Shown: positions 55,766 to 64,000 of the stretch, in pieces | Numbering within the stretch: the stretch's first letter is position 1 | Layout: every line of letters starts with the position of its first letter | Assembly: GCF_900074915.1 (NCBI RefSeq) | Contig: NZ_LT222319.1 | Coordinates: forward strand, 372,001 to 436,000 | Source: Pseudomonas cerasi | GTDB lineage: Bacteria > Pseudomonadota > Gammaproteobacteria > Pseudomonadales > Pseudomonadaceae | Direction of reading: 5' to 3' | DNA: 64,000 nt | Translations under genes and position numbers: made by a program | The notes under the pieces: model-generated | The model's database searches: none | What the model was told of the DNA's origin: nothing | The model's input: only the letters and a program-made list of their open reading frames with translations

Positions 55766-58459
55766 TCAGGCGGATGGGCGACGAGGATAGCGCTTCAGCT
55801 TCTCGATCAGCTCTTCGCCGGGGATAGGTCTGTCGAACAGATAGCCCTGGCCGACATCGCAGCGATGGCGCCGCAGAAAGGCCAGCTGAGCCGCGGTTTC
55901 AATGCCTTCGGCAACCACTTTGAGCTTGAGGTTGTGAGCCATCGCGATGACCGCCGAGGTGATTTCCATGTCGTCTTCATCATCCGGAATATCGCGGATG
56001 AAGCTGCGATCGATCTTGATCACATCGATGGGGAATTTCTTCAGGTAACTGAACGACGAGTAACCGGTGCCGAAGTCGTCCATGGCCAGTGACAGGCCGA
56101 GTTTCTTCAGCGAGTCCAGTTGCTGGCGGGTGTCTTCTGTCGCTTCCAGCAACAGGCCCTCGGTCAGCTCCAGTTCCAGCAGTGAGGGGTCAAGCTCTTC
56201 TTCTTTGAGGATGGCGGCAATCGATGATACCAGTTCCGGGTCGGAAAACTGCTTGGGGGATACATTGATGGCTACCTGCAGGTTGCCGAACCCCGCAGCG
56301 GTCAGGTCCTTGCTCATGCGGCAGGACTGACGCGCGACCCATTTGCCGATGGGGATGATCAGACCGGTCTCTTCGGCCACGCTGATGAACTGGTCCGGTC
56401 GGATCATGCCTTTTTCAGGATGATTCCAACGCAACAGCGCCTCCATGCCCAGCAGACGACCCGTCAGCAGGCACAGCTTGGGCTGATAGAACACCTCGAG
56501 CTCGTTCTGGGTCAGGGCGCGGCGCAGGTTGTTTTCCACGAACAGCTTGTAACTGGCCTCGGCATTCAATGCTTCGGTAAACACCTGAACCTGATGTTTG
56601 CCGTTGGCTTTGGCCTTGTGCAGGGCCAGACCTGCGTTTTTCATCAGGGTCTGCGGGTCACGACCGTGCAGCGGCGCGCAGGCAAGACCCACCGAGCCGG
56701 TGACGCTGATCAGCTGATTGTCGACGAACATCGGCTTGTCCAGCGTGGCCAGCACTTGTGTGGCGGTGGCCTGTCCGGCTTCCTGATCGGTGTTGTCGAT
56801 CAGTACGGCAAATTCGTTACTGGCAAAGCGCGCCAATACATCGGACGGGCTCAAGGTGTTGCGCAGGCGCCGCGCCAGGCTGATCAACAGTTTGTCACCG
56901 GTCTGGTGGCCGAGGCTGTCGTTGATGCGCTTGAAGTTATCGATGTCGACCAGCAACAGGCTCATCGGCGTATCGGTGTCGCGGGCAAAGCGTTCGTCCA
57001 GATTGCGGATAAAGGCCGGACGGTTGCCCAGATTGGTGAGGTTGTCGGTGTACGCCAGGCGCTCGATGCGCTGCTGGGCCAGCTTGCTCTGGGTGATGTC
57101 TTCGTAGATGCCGATATAGTGCGTCAGCTCACGATTGTCGCCATACACCTTGGAAATCGACAGCTGGCCCCAGTAGGGTTCGAGGTTCTTGCGCCGGCTT
57201 TTGAACTCGCCCTGCCAGCTGTTGCTGTTGGTCAGGCTGGAGTTGGCTTCCAGCAGCAACTGGTTGAGGTTTTCCAGTGCGGGCAATTCCGACAACTTGT
57301 GCCCGGAGACTTCCTCCGAGCTGTACTGGGTGATCGCCGTGAAACTCGGGTTTACGTACTCGACCACGCCATTGCAGTTGACCAGCAGAAAGGCGTTGGC
57401 GCTTTGTTCGACCGCGCGCTGGAACAGGTGTAGCGCGTTGGTCGCAGCCCGCCGGTTATGGTTGTTGATGACCTGCGCAAACTGGTCAGCCAGTTCGCCG
57501 GCGAAGGCGATCTCGTCGGACTGCCACTCGCGTGTCGTGCCGGACTCTTCCAGACACAGCACGCCGATCACCTGCCCGTCGATACGAATACTGGCATCGA
57601 GCACCGCTCTGGTTTCTCCAGGATTCAGGCTTTTGGCCATTTCGCAGGTGCGTGGGTCAGTCTGGATATTGCTGGCGTCGATCGCCCGGCTGGTATTCAG
57701 CGCTTGCAGGTAAGTAGGGTAGGGGCTGATATCCACCGGCGTGCGTGACTGATAGTCGCCGGTTTCACGGCTGTAGTCGGTGATCGGCTCAAGGCGTTTG
57801 TCGTTGAGGTTCCAGATACTGACATGGTCGACATCGTAGATATCACAAGCACTTTTGGTGATCAGCTCTGCCGCTTCGAGCAAGGTATTGGCCGTGGTGT
57901 AGCGGTGTCGGGTCAGGCGCAGGATCAGGTCCTGCTGGGCGCGCACGCGTTCCAGGTGGGCAAACTGGTCGCGCTGGGCGCGCTGGTTGAGTTCCAGTGC
58001 AATCTGCAGTCGCAGGTTGCGGGTTTCCAGATCGGAGTCCGTGACCGGTTCGCCAGTCGTGACAAGGTCTTCGACGATCAGAAAGTAACCACGTAACAGA
58101 TGCCGGTTGTGCTGTTTGTACGCTTCGCCGATTTCCAGCAGGCCAAGGGGGCCTTTGGGGCTGTGAAGGGTGTAGCGGATCAGGTAATTCGGGGAAGAGG
58201 CCAGTTGCAGCTGGATGTCATCGTGCAGTTGATAACGTGCTTCCGGCTCCATGAGGCTGGCATAAGGGGATCCAATCAAGGCGCAAAGGTCAACAGCTGC
58301 CAGCCCGAACTGCCTTTCGCAATTCGGATCGAGAAACAATAGCGCCCAATTGGCTTCATTCAGCCGCTCGAAACGCAGCATGCCCAGGCGCGAAGGCACT
58401 GGCAATTGCGTCACTACCTCGGCTGCGGATCTACCGGCAGCATCGGTTTGGCTTTTCAT
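55766..58459 (-). CDS. c-di-GMP phosphodiesterase with GAF, PAS, degenerate GGDEF and EAL domains
   Basis: An 897-residue multidomain signalling protein without clear membrane helices. Order: PAS-like N-terminus, GAF (ITKSACDIYDVDHVSIWNL...GVLCLEESG), PAS (NAFLLVNCNGVVEYVNPSFTAITQYSSEEV), GGDEF, EAL. The GGDEF motif reads ASNEF and lacks its glycines, so diguanylate cyclase activity is unlikely. The EAL domain looks active: GMEALLRW, INVSPKQF, LELTEGLL, DDFGTGYSSFSYL, VVAEGIET. ATG 58459 is preferred over an open upstream frame to 58558. It lies between msrA and a drug exporter with no operon partner. Confidence 0.92.
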   Translation of the reverse strand: MKSQTDAAGRSAAEVVTQLPVPSRLGMLRFERLNEANWALLFLDPNCERQFGLAAVDLCALIGSPYASLMEPEARYQLHDDIQLQLASSPNYLIRYTLHSPKGPLGLLEIGEAYKQHNRHLLRGYFLIVEDLVTTGEPVTDSDLETRNLRLQIALELNQRAQRDQFAHLERVRAQQDLILRLTRHRYTTANTLLEAAELITKSACDIYDVDHVSIWNLNDKRLEPITDYSRETGDYQSRTPVDISPYPTYLQALNTSRAIDASNIQTDPRTCEMAKSLNPGETRAVLDASIRIDGQVIGVLCLEESGTTREWQSDEIAFAGELADQFAQVINNHNRRAATNALHLFQRAVEQSANAFLLVNCNGVVEYVNPSFTAITQYSSEEVSGHKLSELPALENLNQLLLEANSSLTNSNSWQGEFKSRRKNLEPYWGQLSISKVYGDNRELTHYIGIYEDITQSKLAQQRIERLAYTDNLTNLGNRPAFIRNLDERFARDTDTPMSLLLVDIDNFKRINDSLGHQTGDKLLISLARRLRNTLSPSDVLARFASNEFAVLIDNTDQEAGQATATQVLATLDKPMFVDNQLISVTGSVGLACAPLHGRDPQTLMKNAGLALHKAKANGKHQVQVFTEALNAEASYKLFVENNLRRALTQNELEVFYQPKLCLLTGRLLGMEALLRWNHPEKGMIRPDQFISVAEETGLIIPIGKWVARQSCRMSKDLTAAGFGNLQVAINVSPKQFSDPELVSSIAAILKEEELDPSLLELELTEGLLLEATEDTRQQLDSLKKLGLSLAMDDFGTGYSSFSYLKKFPIDVIKIDRSFIRDIPDDEDDMEITSAVIAMAHNLKLKVVAEGIETAAQLAFLRRHRCDVGQGYLFDRPIPGEELIEKLKRYPRRPSA

Positions 58460-58709
58460 GAACAAACTCGCTTCCGGAATACTAGTCGCGACGGGGATAA
58501 ACCCCACTTTCGCGTATGGCAAGGTTGCATCATGCGGCCCATGCTTACAAGAGACCACAGTGGCTTAGTGCTATAAAAGTGTCGGCCGGTTGTCCAGGTT
58601 CTTCAATGTATCTGGTCGGATACTCAAATTCGTTGTTTTTTCGGGTAAAACCCCTGTTTTCCAGGGGAATTCGCTTTGCAGATTTGCTCCAGTTACGGGC
58701 TGTTGTCAA

Positions 58710-60122
58710 TCAGGCTTTTGCCATCCTGGGCTCCTTTGCCGGCAATTGCAGGAAAATACCTGCCGCAAACATGGCCAGCACCCCGACACTCAGGAATGTC
58801 AGCTGAAATGCCCCCAGCAAGCTGCTGACCTCGCCGGTGGTAACTTCTTCGCTGAACCCCCCGAGCAAGGCTGCTGCGCTTGCCACGCCAAGACTCAGCG
58901 ACAGCTGTGCCACCACCGAAAGCAGGCTGTTGCCACTCGCTGCACTGGGATCGTCCAGATCGATCAGGGTGACCGTATTCATGGCCGTGAATTGCAAGGA
59001 GTTGACGGCGCCGAGCAGTCCCAGATGGACCAGCAACACCCAGTATGGGGTTTGCACATCCACCAACGCCAGGCTGGCCAGGAGGATACCCAGCAGCAGT
59101 GTGTTGCCGGTCAGAATCATGCGGTAGCCCAGCCGCTCGATCAGCCAGCGGGCGATGGTCTTGGCGAACATGCCAGCGGCCGCCAGCGGCAACATGCTCA
59201 TGCCTGCCTGAGACGGCGAATACCCCAGCGCCACCTGCAGCAGCAACGGCACCAGAAACGGCAGGGCACCGCTGCCCAGGCGGGCGAACAGGTTGCCCAT
59301 GATGCCGACCGCAAACGTCCGGGTACGGAACAGTGAAGGGGCAAACAATGGCGATTCGATGTGCCCGGCACGCAGCCAGTACGCTGCCAGACAGCCCATT
59401 CCGGCAAACAGCAACAGCACCACGCGCATGTGCGGCAGGTGCAACTCGCCCAGGCCCTCCAGGGCAATGGTGATCAATACCATCGCCGCGCCAAACAGGA
59501 TGAAGCCGACGCCGTCAAACCGTGTTCGACCGCCTCCCGGAAGATCAGGAATGAAGTGTTTGACGGCGTAGCAACCGAGGATGCCGACCGGAATGTTGAT
59601 CAGGAAAATCCAGTGCCAGCTCAGGTACTCGACCATCCAGCCGCCAAGCGTCGGGCCCAGCAACGGACCCAAAAGGCCCGGCACGGTGATAAAGCCCATG
59701 ATCCGCACCAGCTCCGATCGCGGATAGGCGCGCAATACGATCAGGCGCCCGATAGGCAGCATCAGCGCGCCCCCCAGCCCCTGAATCACCCGGGCGGCTA
59801 CCAGCACGTTCAGTGACCAGGACAGCGCGCACAGCAATGATCCGAAACTGAACAGCAGGATGGCGCTGAAGAAGATGCGCTTGATCCCGAACCGGTCGGC
59901 GATCCAGCCCGAAGCCGGGATCAGCAGCGCAATGGTCAGCATGTAGGCGATGACCACCGACTGCATGCGCAGCGGGTCTTCCGCCAGTGAACGGGCCATG
60001 GACGGCAAGGCGGTGTTGAGAATCGTGCCGTCCAGGCTTTGCATGAAGAATGCGATGGCGATGACCCAGGGCATCCAGCGCAGGGTCTTTTCGTCCATGA
60101 TCGGCGCTGCTGAGTTCGGCAT
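58710..60122 (-). CDS. DHA2-family multidrug MFS transporter (MdtD-like)
   Basis: A 470-residue drug:proton antiporter with 13-14 membrane helices. DHA2-type features are MQSLDGTILNTALPSMARSLAEDPLRMQSVVIAYMLTIALLIPASGWIADRFG and RVIQGLGGALMLPIGRLIVLRAYP, with GPLLGPTLGGWMVEYLSWHWIFLINIPVG. EmrB/MdtD resemblance is clear; the drug is unknown. It lies 9 bases after the PmbA-like gene, suggesting one operon. Confidence 0.9.
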   Translation of the reverse strand: MPNSAAPIMDEKTLRWMPWVIAIAFFMQSLDGTILNTALPSMARSLAEDPLRMQSVVIAYMLTIALLIPASGWIADRFGIKRIFFSAILLFSFGSLLCALSWSLNVLVAARVIQGLGGALMLPIGRLIVLRAYPRSELVRIMGFITVPGLLGPLLGPTLGGWMVEYLSWHWIFLINIPVGILGCYAVKHFIPDLPGGGRTRFDGVGFILFGAAMVLITIALEGLGELHLPHMRVVLLLFAGMGCLAAYWLRAGHIESPLFAPSLFRTRTFAVGIMGNLFARLGSGALPFLVPLLLQVALGYSPSQAGMSMLPLAAAGMFAKTIARWLIERLGYRMILTGNTLLLGILLASLALVDVQTPYWVLLVHLGLLGAVNSLQFTAMNTVTLIDLDDPSAASGNSLLSVVAQLSLSLGVASAAALLGGFSEEVTTGEVSSLLGAFQLTFLSVGVLAMFAAGIFLQLPAKEPRMAKA

Positions 60123-60131
60123 AGGCTCCTG

Positions 60132-61457
60132 CTATAGCGTGAGGGTGAGTCGGCTGATCAATGCGCCCGGCAACTGGATTGAACCGGTCTGGCGCTGACT
60201 GTAGGTGCTCGATTGGAGAATCAGTTCCCTTTCTTTGGTCAAGTCCTCCAGTGCGCTGCCCAGCAGGCTGTAGGCGCTGTCATCGAAGCGCATGGTGCTC
60301 ACCGGCGCGACGATCTTGCCCTCTTCGACCCAGAACGTTGCGAAGCGTGTCATTCCGGTAAGGCGCCCAGCGGCGCGGTCGGAGAAGTTCAGGTACCAGA
60401 GGTTACTGATGTAAAGCCCGGTGCCGAGCCTGGCGAGGATCTGATCCAGCTCCAGTGAACCGCCGGCAATGCTCAACGCGCTTGGGCCTTCGCCATAATC
60501 CGCGCCGTTGGCAGGCAGGTCGTATTCGGCTGCGCTGCTCGAATCCACCAGTCGATCGCGGGCTTGCCCGTCGACGATCAGTTTCAGGTCCTTGCGCGGG
60601 TAGCCTTCCCGTGAAAACGCTGGTGAAAGCGAACCGCTGACTTTTTCGTCGAAGTTGACCAACGGGCTGAAAGGCGTCTCGCCGTCATACAGCCTTTGCA
60701 ACGGGCTGCGTTTACTGGCCAGTGACTGCGCGGAAAATCCGCCCCAGTTGAGCATGCCGATGACTTCGTCCAGAGCCGCTGGCGCCAGGTACGCGCGGTA
60801 TTGTCCGGGCTTGAGCGCATGCAGCGGGCGGCCGAGAAATTCGAGCTGTTCGCGGGCTTGCTGAAAACGCTGCGCGAAGGCTTCGTCGCTCCAGTCGTGA
60901 CCCGCGTAGTTGGCTTTCACTGCCTGGCCGTTTTCGTGAAACAGGCTCCAGTCGAAATTGAAGCTGTTGGCCTGGTGCCAGCCCTGCGCCCCCCACGAAC
61001 TGGCGAAGCCGCGGTACAGCGGGCCTGCCGCATAGAAACCTACCAGGTCCAGATCGCCTGCCAGTTCGCTGATCTGCTCGACGACCCGGGCGCTGTCCGG
61101 CAGCGGCAAATCTTGAACGTTACTGCTTTGCCAGGCATTGGTGTTCGGCAACAGATAGGGATCCTTGGCCAGCGACGGCAGTGTTTCGCGCAGTTGTTGC
61201 AGGGCGTCGACAAGGCGCTGCTGGTCGGTCTCGGCGTCGCCGGACAAGGTCAGTTCCAGATTGGCATGCCGGCCGTCATCAATCAGTTTGAACGTTGCAA
61301 TGACCTGCTGGACGCTCCCGGCCTGTCGAACCTGGCCGTGGTTGAACCGGATGAAGTCAGACGCCTCGGCGTCGTAGGCCAGAGTGAAGTGTTCCGTCGG
61401 GCTGATGGCAGCCTTGAGCACGGCGACCAGCGCCTCGAACTGCTGTTGGTGCGACAT
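60132..61457 (-). CDS. TldD/PmbA-family protein, PmbA-like partner
   Basis: A 441-residue protein with MSHQQQFEALVAVLKAAISPTEHFTLAYDAEASDFIRFNHGQVRQAGS and C-terminal LYISNLWYLNFSDRAAGRLTGMTRFATFWVEEGKIVAPV. It lacks the HExxxH zinc motif, as expected of the non-catalytic PmbA/TldE-like subunit. The start at 61457 touches the stop of the TldD-like gene (TGATG), so the two are made together. It resembles the shorter TldD/TldE pair of pseudomonads. Target peptide is unknown. Confidence 0.83.
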   Translation of the reverse strand: MSHQQQFEALVAVLKAAISPTEHFTLAYDAEASDFIRFNHGQVRQAGSVQQVIATFKLIDDGRHANLELTLSGDAETDQQRLVDALQQLRETLPSLAKDPYLLPNTNAWQSSNVQDLPLPDSARVVEQISELAGDLDLVGFYAAGPLYRGFASSWGAQGWHQANSFNFDWSLFHENGQAVKANYAGHDWSDEAFAQRFQQAREQLEFLGRPLHALKPGQYRAYLAPAALDEVIGMLNWGGFSAQSLASKRSPLQRLYDGETPFSPLVNFDEKVSGSLSPAFSREGYPRKDLKLIVDGQARDRLVDSSSAAEYDLPANGADYGEGPSALSIAGGSLELDQILARLGTGLYISNLWYLNFSDRAAGRLTGMTRFATFWVEEGKIVAPVSTMRFDDSAYSLLGSALEDLTKERELILQSSTYSQRQTGSIQLPGALISRLTLTL

Positions 61458-62899
61458 CAGGCATCTCCTCCAAACACATCGACATTGGCAAACACACACG
61501 CCGGAGAGGCATGGCCTACACGGATCACCTGGTTGGGTTCGCCCTTGCCGCAGTTCGGCGTGCCCAGCACTTTGAACGTGCTGGCATCACCCACTGCGCT
61601 GAGGTTTTTCCAGAATTGCGCGGAGATCGCCCGGTAATTGGGGTTCTTCACCACGCCCTTGAGCTCGCCGTTCTCGATCAACTGGCCCCATTCGCAGCCG
61701 AACTGGAATTTGTTGCGTGCGTCATCGATGGACCAGGAGCGATTGCTCGACATCAGGATGCCGTGCTCGATGTTACCGACCAGACTGTCCAGCGACTGGT
61801 CACCCGGTTCGATATTCAGGTTGGCCATGCGGTCGATGGGGGCACGGTTCCAGCTGGAGGCGCGGCTGTTGGCGACGCCTGCCAGGCCGCTGCGGTATTG
61901 CGACAGGGCACCGCCGAGCGGGCGCTGCAGCAGGCCGTCACGAATCAGGAACTGCTTGCTGGCTGACGTGCCATCGTCATCATGCGCGTAGCTGGCCAGT
62001 TGCTCGGGAATCTCCGGGTCGAAAGTCACGTTCAGCAGGCTGGAACCGTATTGCAGGGTGCCGAAGTCAGTCGTTTTGACGAAACTGGTGCCTGCGTAAT
62101 TGCGCTCGTCACCGAGAATCCGGTCCAGCTCCAGGGGATGGCCGATGGACTCGTGAATCTGCAGGACCATCTGATCGGGCATCAGCAGCAGGTCGCGTGG
62201 GCCTGATGGCGTGTTGGGGGCGAGGATCAACTGCAACGCTTCGTCGGCGACGTTGGCGGCAGACCCGATCAGGCCACAACTGCTCAGCACTTCGATGCCA
62301 CCTTGCTGGCCGAAGTTATGCCCGCCCAGGGTGCGCGTCTGGCTGTCGCGACCGTCGTAGGCCGTCACGCTCATGCCCGGAAACACAAAGCGCTGCGCCT
62401 GACGCAATTGCGCGCCCGCGCTGTTGAGGTAGATTTGCTCAACGGTTTCCAGGTCCAGTATGGCCTGCCAGTTGACCAGGCGTTCGTCTGCCGGGACCGC
62501 GCTGGACTCGGCCATCAGCAGGCCGATGCAATCGCTCAGCGGTGGAAAGGCTTGATCCATGTTTGGCGACAGGTAGTCAGCCTTTGCGCTCGAGACCGCT
62601 TGATCGCTCAGGTCCAGCAGCGCATGCGGTGCCAGACGGCGGGCCAGCGTTTCGGCCTGCTGCAAGGCAGCCTGCAAACCCTTCAGGGAGATGTCGTTGG
62701 TAGCGGCGTAGGCTTCAACGCCATTCAGGCGCACGGTCAGCATGGCGCCCTCGTCGCTGATCAGTGACGGCGGCTCGGCCACATTCTTGCGCACGCACAG
62801 GCGTTGGCCGGTGCGGTGCACGTAACGTACGGAAAAAAATTGCGCTTCACTCAGCAGAGCAGCGAAATGCTGCTTGAGCCGGGCGGAGAAATCGAACAT
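61457..62899 (-). CDS. TldD-like zinc metalloprotease
   Basis: A 480-residue TldD-type protease with the zinc motif QIHESIGHPLELDR (HExxxH) and conserved GTSFVKTTDFGTLQYGSS, YAHDDDGTSASKQFLIRDG and GVVKNPNYRAIS. TldD/TldE heterodimers degrade unfolded peptides or mature peptide antibiotics. This pair is distinct from the housekeeping TldD/PmbA by its arrangement. It is first in the minus-strand order, before the PmbA-like gene and the MFS exporter. Confidence 0.88.
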   Translation of the reverse strand: MFDFSARLKQHFAALLSEAQFFSVRYVHRTGQRLCVRKNVAEPPSLISDEGAMLTVRLNGVEAYAATNDISLKGLQAALQQAETLARRLAPHALLDLSDQAVSSAKADYLSPNMDQAFPPLSDCIGLLMAESSAVPADERLVNWQAILDLETVEQIYLNSAGAQLRQAQRFVFPGMSVTAYDGRDSQTRTLGGHNFGQQGGIEVLSSCGLIGSAANVADEALQLILAPNTPSGPRDLLLMPDQMVLQIHESIGHPLELDRILGDERNYAGTSFVKTTDFGTLQYGSSLLNVTFDPEIPEQLASYAHDDDGTSASKQFLIRDGLLQRPLGGALSQYRSGLAGVANSRASSWNRAPIDRMANLNIEPGDQSLDSLVGNIEHGILMSSNRSWSIDDARNKFQFGCEWGQLIENGELKGVVKNPNYRAISAQFWKNLSAVGDASTFKVLGTPNCGKGEPNQVIRVGHASPACVFANVDVFGGDA

Positions 62900-63024
62900 G
62901 CAGACAAGCTCCTTCTTGAGGGTGGTCAGTGAAGTCCGGGCGGCCTTTTGAGCCGATTGCCGTTAAGGGGGAGATTACCCCCCACGATTGCCAAGCTGCA
63001 CCTGCAAGCTTTGAGCCAGACGCT

Positions 63025-64000
63025 TCAGCCCTGCATCACCAGCTTGATATCGGCGGCCAGTTCACGCACGCGCTCTTCTTCGGTGTCCCACGAGCACATG
63101 AAACGTGCGCCGCCGTTGCCGATGAAGGTGTAGAAACGCCAGCCACGAGCGGTCAGTGCAGCAATGGCCGGCTCCGACAGTTGCAGGAACACGCCATTGG
63201 CCTGCACCGGGAACATCAGCTCCACGCCAGGAATGTCCTTGACCAGTTCGGCGAGCAGTTGCGCGCAGCGGTTGGCATGGCGGGCGTGTTTGAGCCAGGC
63301 GTCGTTTTCCAGCAGGCCGACCCACGGTGCAGACAGGAAACGCATCTTCGATGCCAGTTGCCCGGCCTGCTTGCAGCGATAATCGAAGTCTTCAGCCAGA
63401 TCATGGTCGAAAAACAGAATGGCTTCGCCCACCGCCATACCGTTTTTGGTGCCGCCGAAGCACAACACGTCAACGCCGGACTTCCAGGTCAGTTCAGCCG
63501 GGGACGCCTCCAGAAAGGCGCAGGCATTGGAGAAACGGGCACCGTCCATGTGCAGATGCAGGCCCAGTTCCTTGCAGGTCGCGCTGATCGCCTTGAGTTC
63601 TTCCGGCTGATAGACGCCACCTACCTCGGTGGCCTGGGTCAGGGTCACGACGCGCGGCTTGGGGTAGTGAATGTCCTGACGCTTGAGCGCCACTTCACGA
63701 ATCGATTCCGGGGTCAGCTTGCCGCCTGCGCTGCGGGCTGTCAGCAGTTTGGAGCCGTTGGAGAAAAACTCCGGCGCACCGCATTCATCGGTTTCGACGT
63801 GAGCCGTTTCCGAACAGATGACACTGTGGTAACTCTGGCACAGCGATGACAGCGCCAGCGAGTTGGCCGCCGTGCCGTTGAAGGCGAAAAATACTTCGCA
63901 GTCGGTTTCGAACAGTCGGCGGAAATCATCCGAAGCGCGTGCAGTCCATTGATCGTCACCATAAGCGCGTTGATGGCCCTTGTTCGCCTGCTCCATGGCC
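63025..64000 (-). CDS. ltaE: Low-specificity L-threonine aldolase, N-terminal end outside the window
   Basis: A PLP-dependent aldolase with at least 323 residues in the window. The PLP lysine lies in CFGGTKNGMAVGEAI, and the N-terminal part AMEQANKGHQRAYGDDQWT matches LtaE. The visible frame runs off the right edge (upstream side), so about 20-25 residues and the start are missing. It cleaves threonine to glycine and acetaldehyde. It lies near the glycine betaine genes in other pseudomonads too, which fits glycine metabolism. Confidence 0.92.
   Translation of the reverse strand, partial: AMEQANKGHQRAYGDDQWTARASDDFRRLFETDCEVFFAFNGTAANSLALSSLCQSYHSVICSETAHVETDECGAPEFFSNGSKLLTARSAGGKLTPESIREVALKRQDIHYPKPRVVTLTQATEVGGVYQPEELKAISATCKELGLHLHMDGARFSNACAFLEASPAELTWKSGVDVLCFGGTKNGMAVGEAILFFDHDLAEDFDYRCKQAGQLASKMRFLSAPWVGLLENDAWLKHARHANRCAQLLAELVKDIPGVELMFPVQANGVFLQLSEPAIAALTARGWRFYTFIGNGGARFMCSWDTEEERVRELAADIKLVMQG

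Overview
The window looks like chromosome of a fluorescent Pseudomonas, most likely the P. syringae group. Three things suggest this: the moderately high GC coding style, IS66 elements and REP-type palindromes, and two Pseudomonas gene blocks. One block is metK - ArsR/methyltransferase - tkt - epd - pgk - fda. The other is the glycine betaine/dimethylglycine block gbcA/gbcB - dgcA/dgcB - ETF. Names rest on motifs and remembered family architecture; no database search was possible.

Layout. 1-8628 is an accessory patch bounded by two inverted, related but non-identical IS66-family elements. Between them lie a methyl-accepting chemotaxis protein, a P-loop kinase-like protein, a Nudix hydrolase, an ASCH-domain protein with an apparent ATC start, and a nucleotidyltransferase-like protein. 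8625-16594 (minus strand) is a type VI secretion effector island. It runs vgrG, a 102-aa linker gene, a Tle5-type phospholipase D effector, then three tandem Sel1-repeat lipoproteins (presumed immunity proteins), the last cut off by the second IS66. The effector gene ends in a 5-bp tandem repeat. 17031-25072 holds czcCBA (metal efflux RND pump), divergent from the czcRS two-component system.

25187-38587 is mostly housekeeping. It carries a MAPEG protein, DUF1090, ligB, a repeat-rich gap, metK with an upstream ArsR-methyltransferase regulator and a perfect palindromic operator candidate, tkt, epd, pgk, small lipoproteins (one like the lysozyme inhibitor MliC), fda, DUF3010 and an LprI-like protein. 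38816-52765 is the betaine catabolism region: dipeptidase, a 4-vinyl-reductase-like protein, dgcA, dgcB, etfA and etfB, then a non-coding stretch with DnaA-box-like 9-mers, a GH18 chitinase, and gbcA divergent from gbcB. GbcAB demethylates glycine betaine to dimethylglycine. DgcAB with the dedicated ETF takes that to sarcosine. ltaE at the right edge fits glycine/threonine metabolism.

52857-63000 holds two small unknown genes (one DUF6124-like), rlmJ, msrA, an EAL phosphodiesterase with a degenerate GGDEF, a DHA2 multidrug exporter and a TldD/PmbA-like protease pair. No rRNA, tRNA or CRISPR array was seen.
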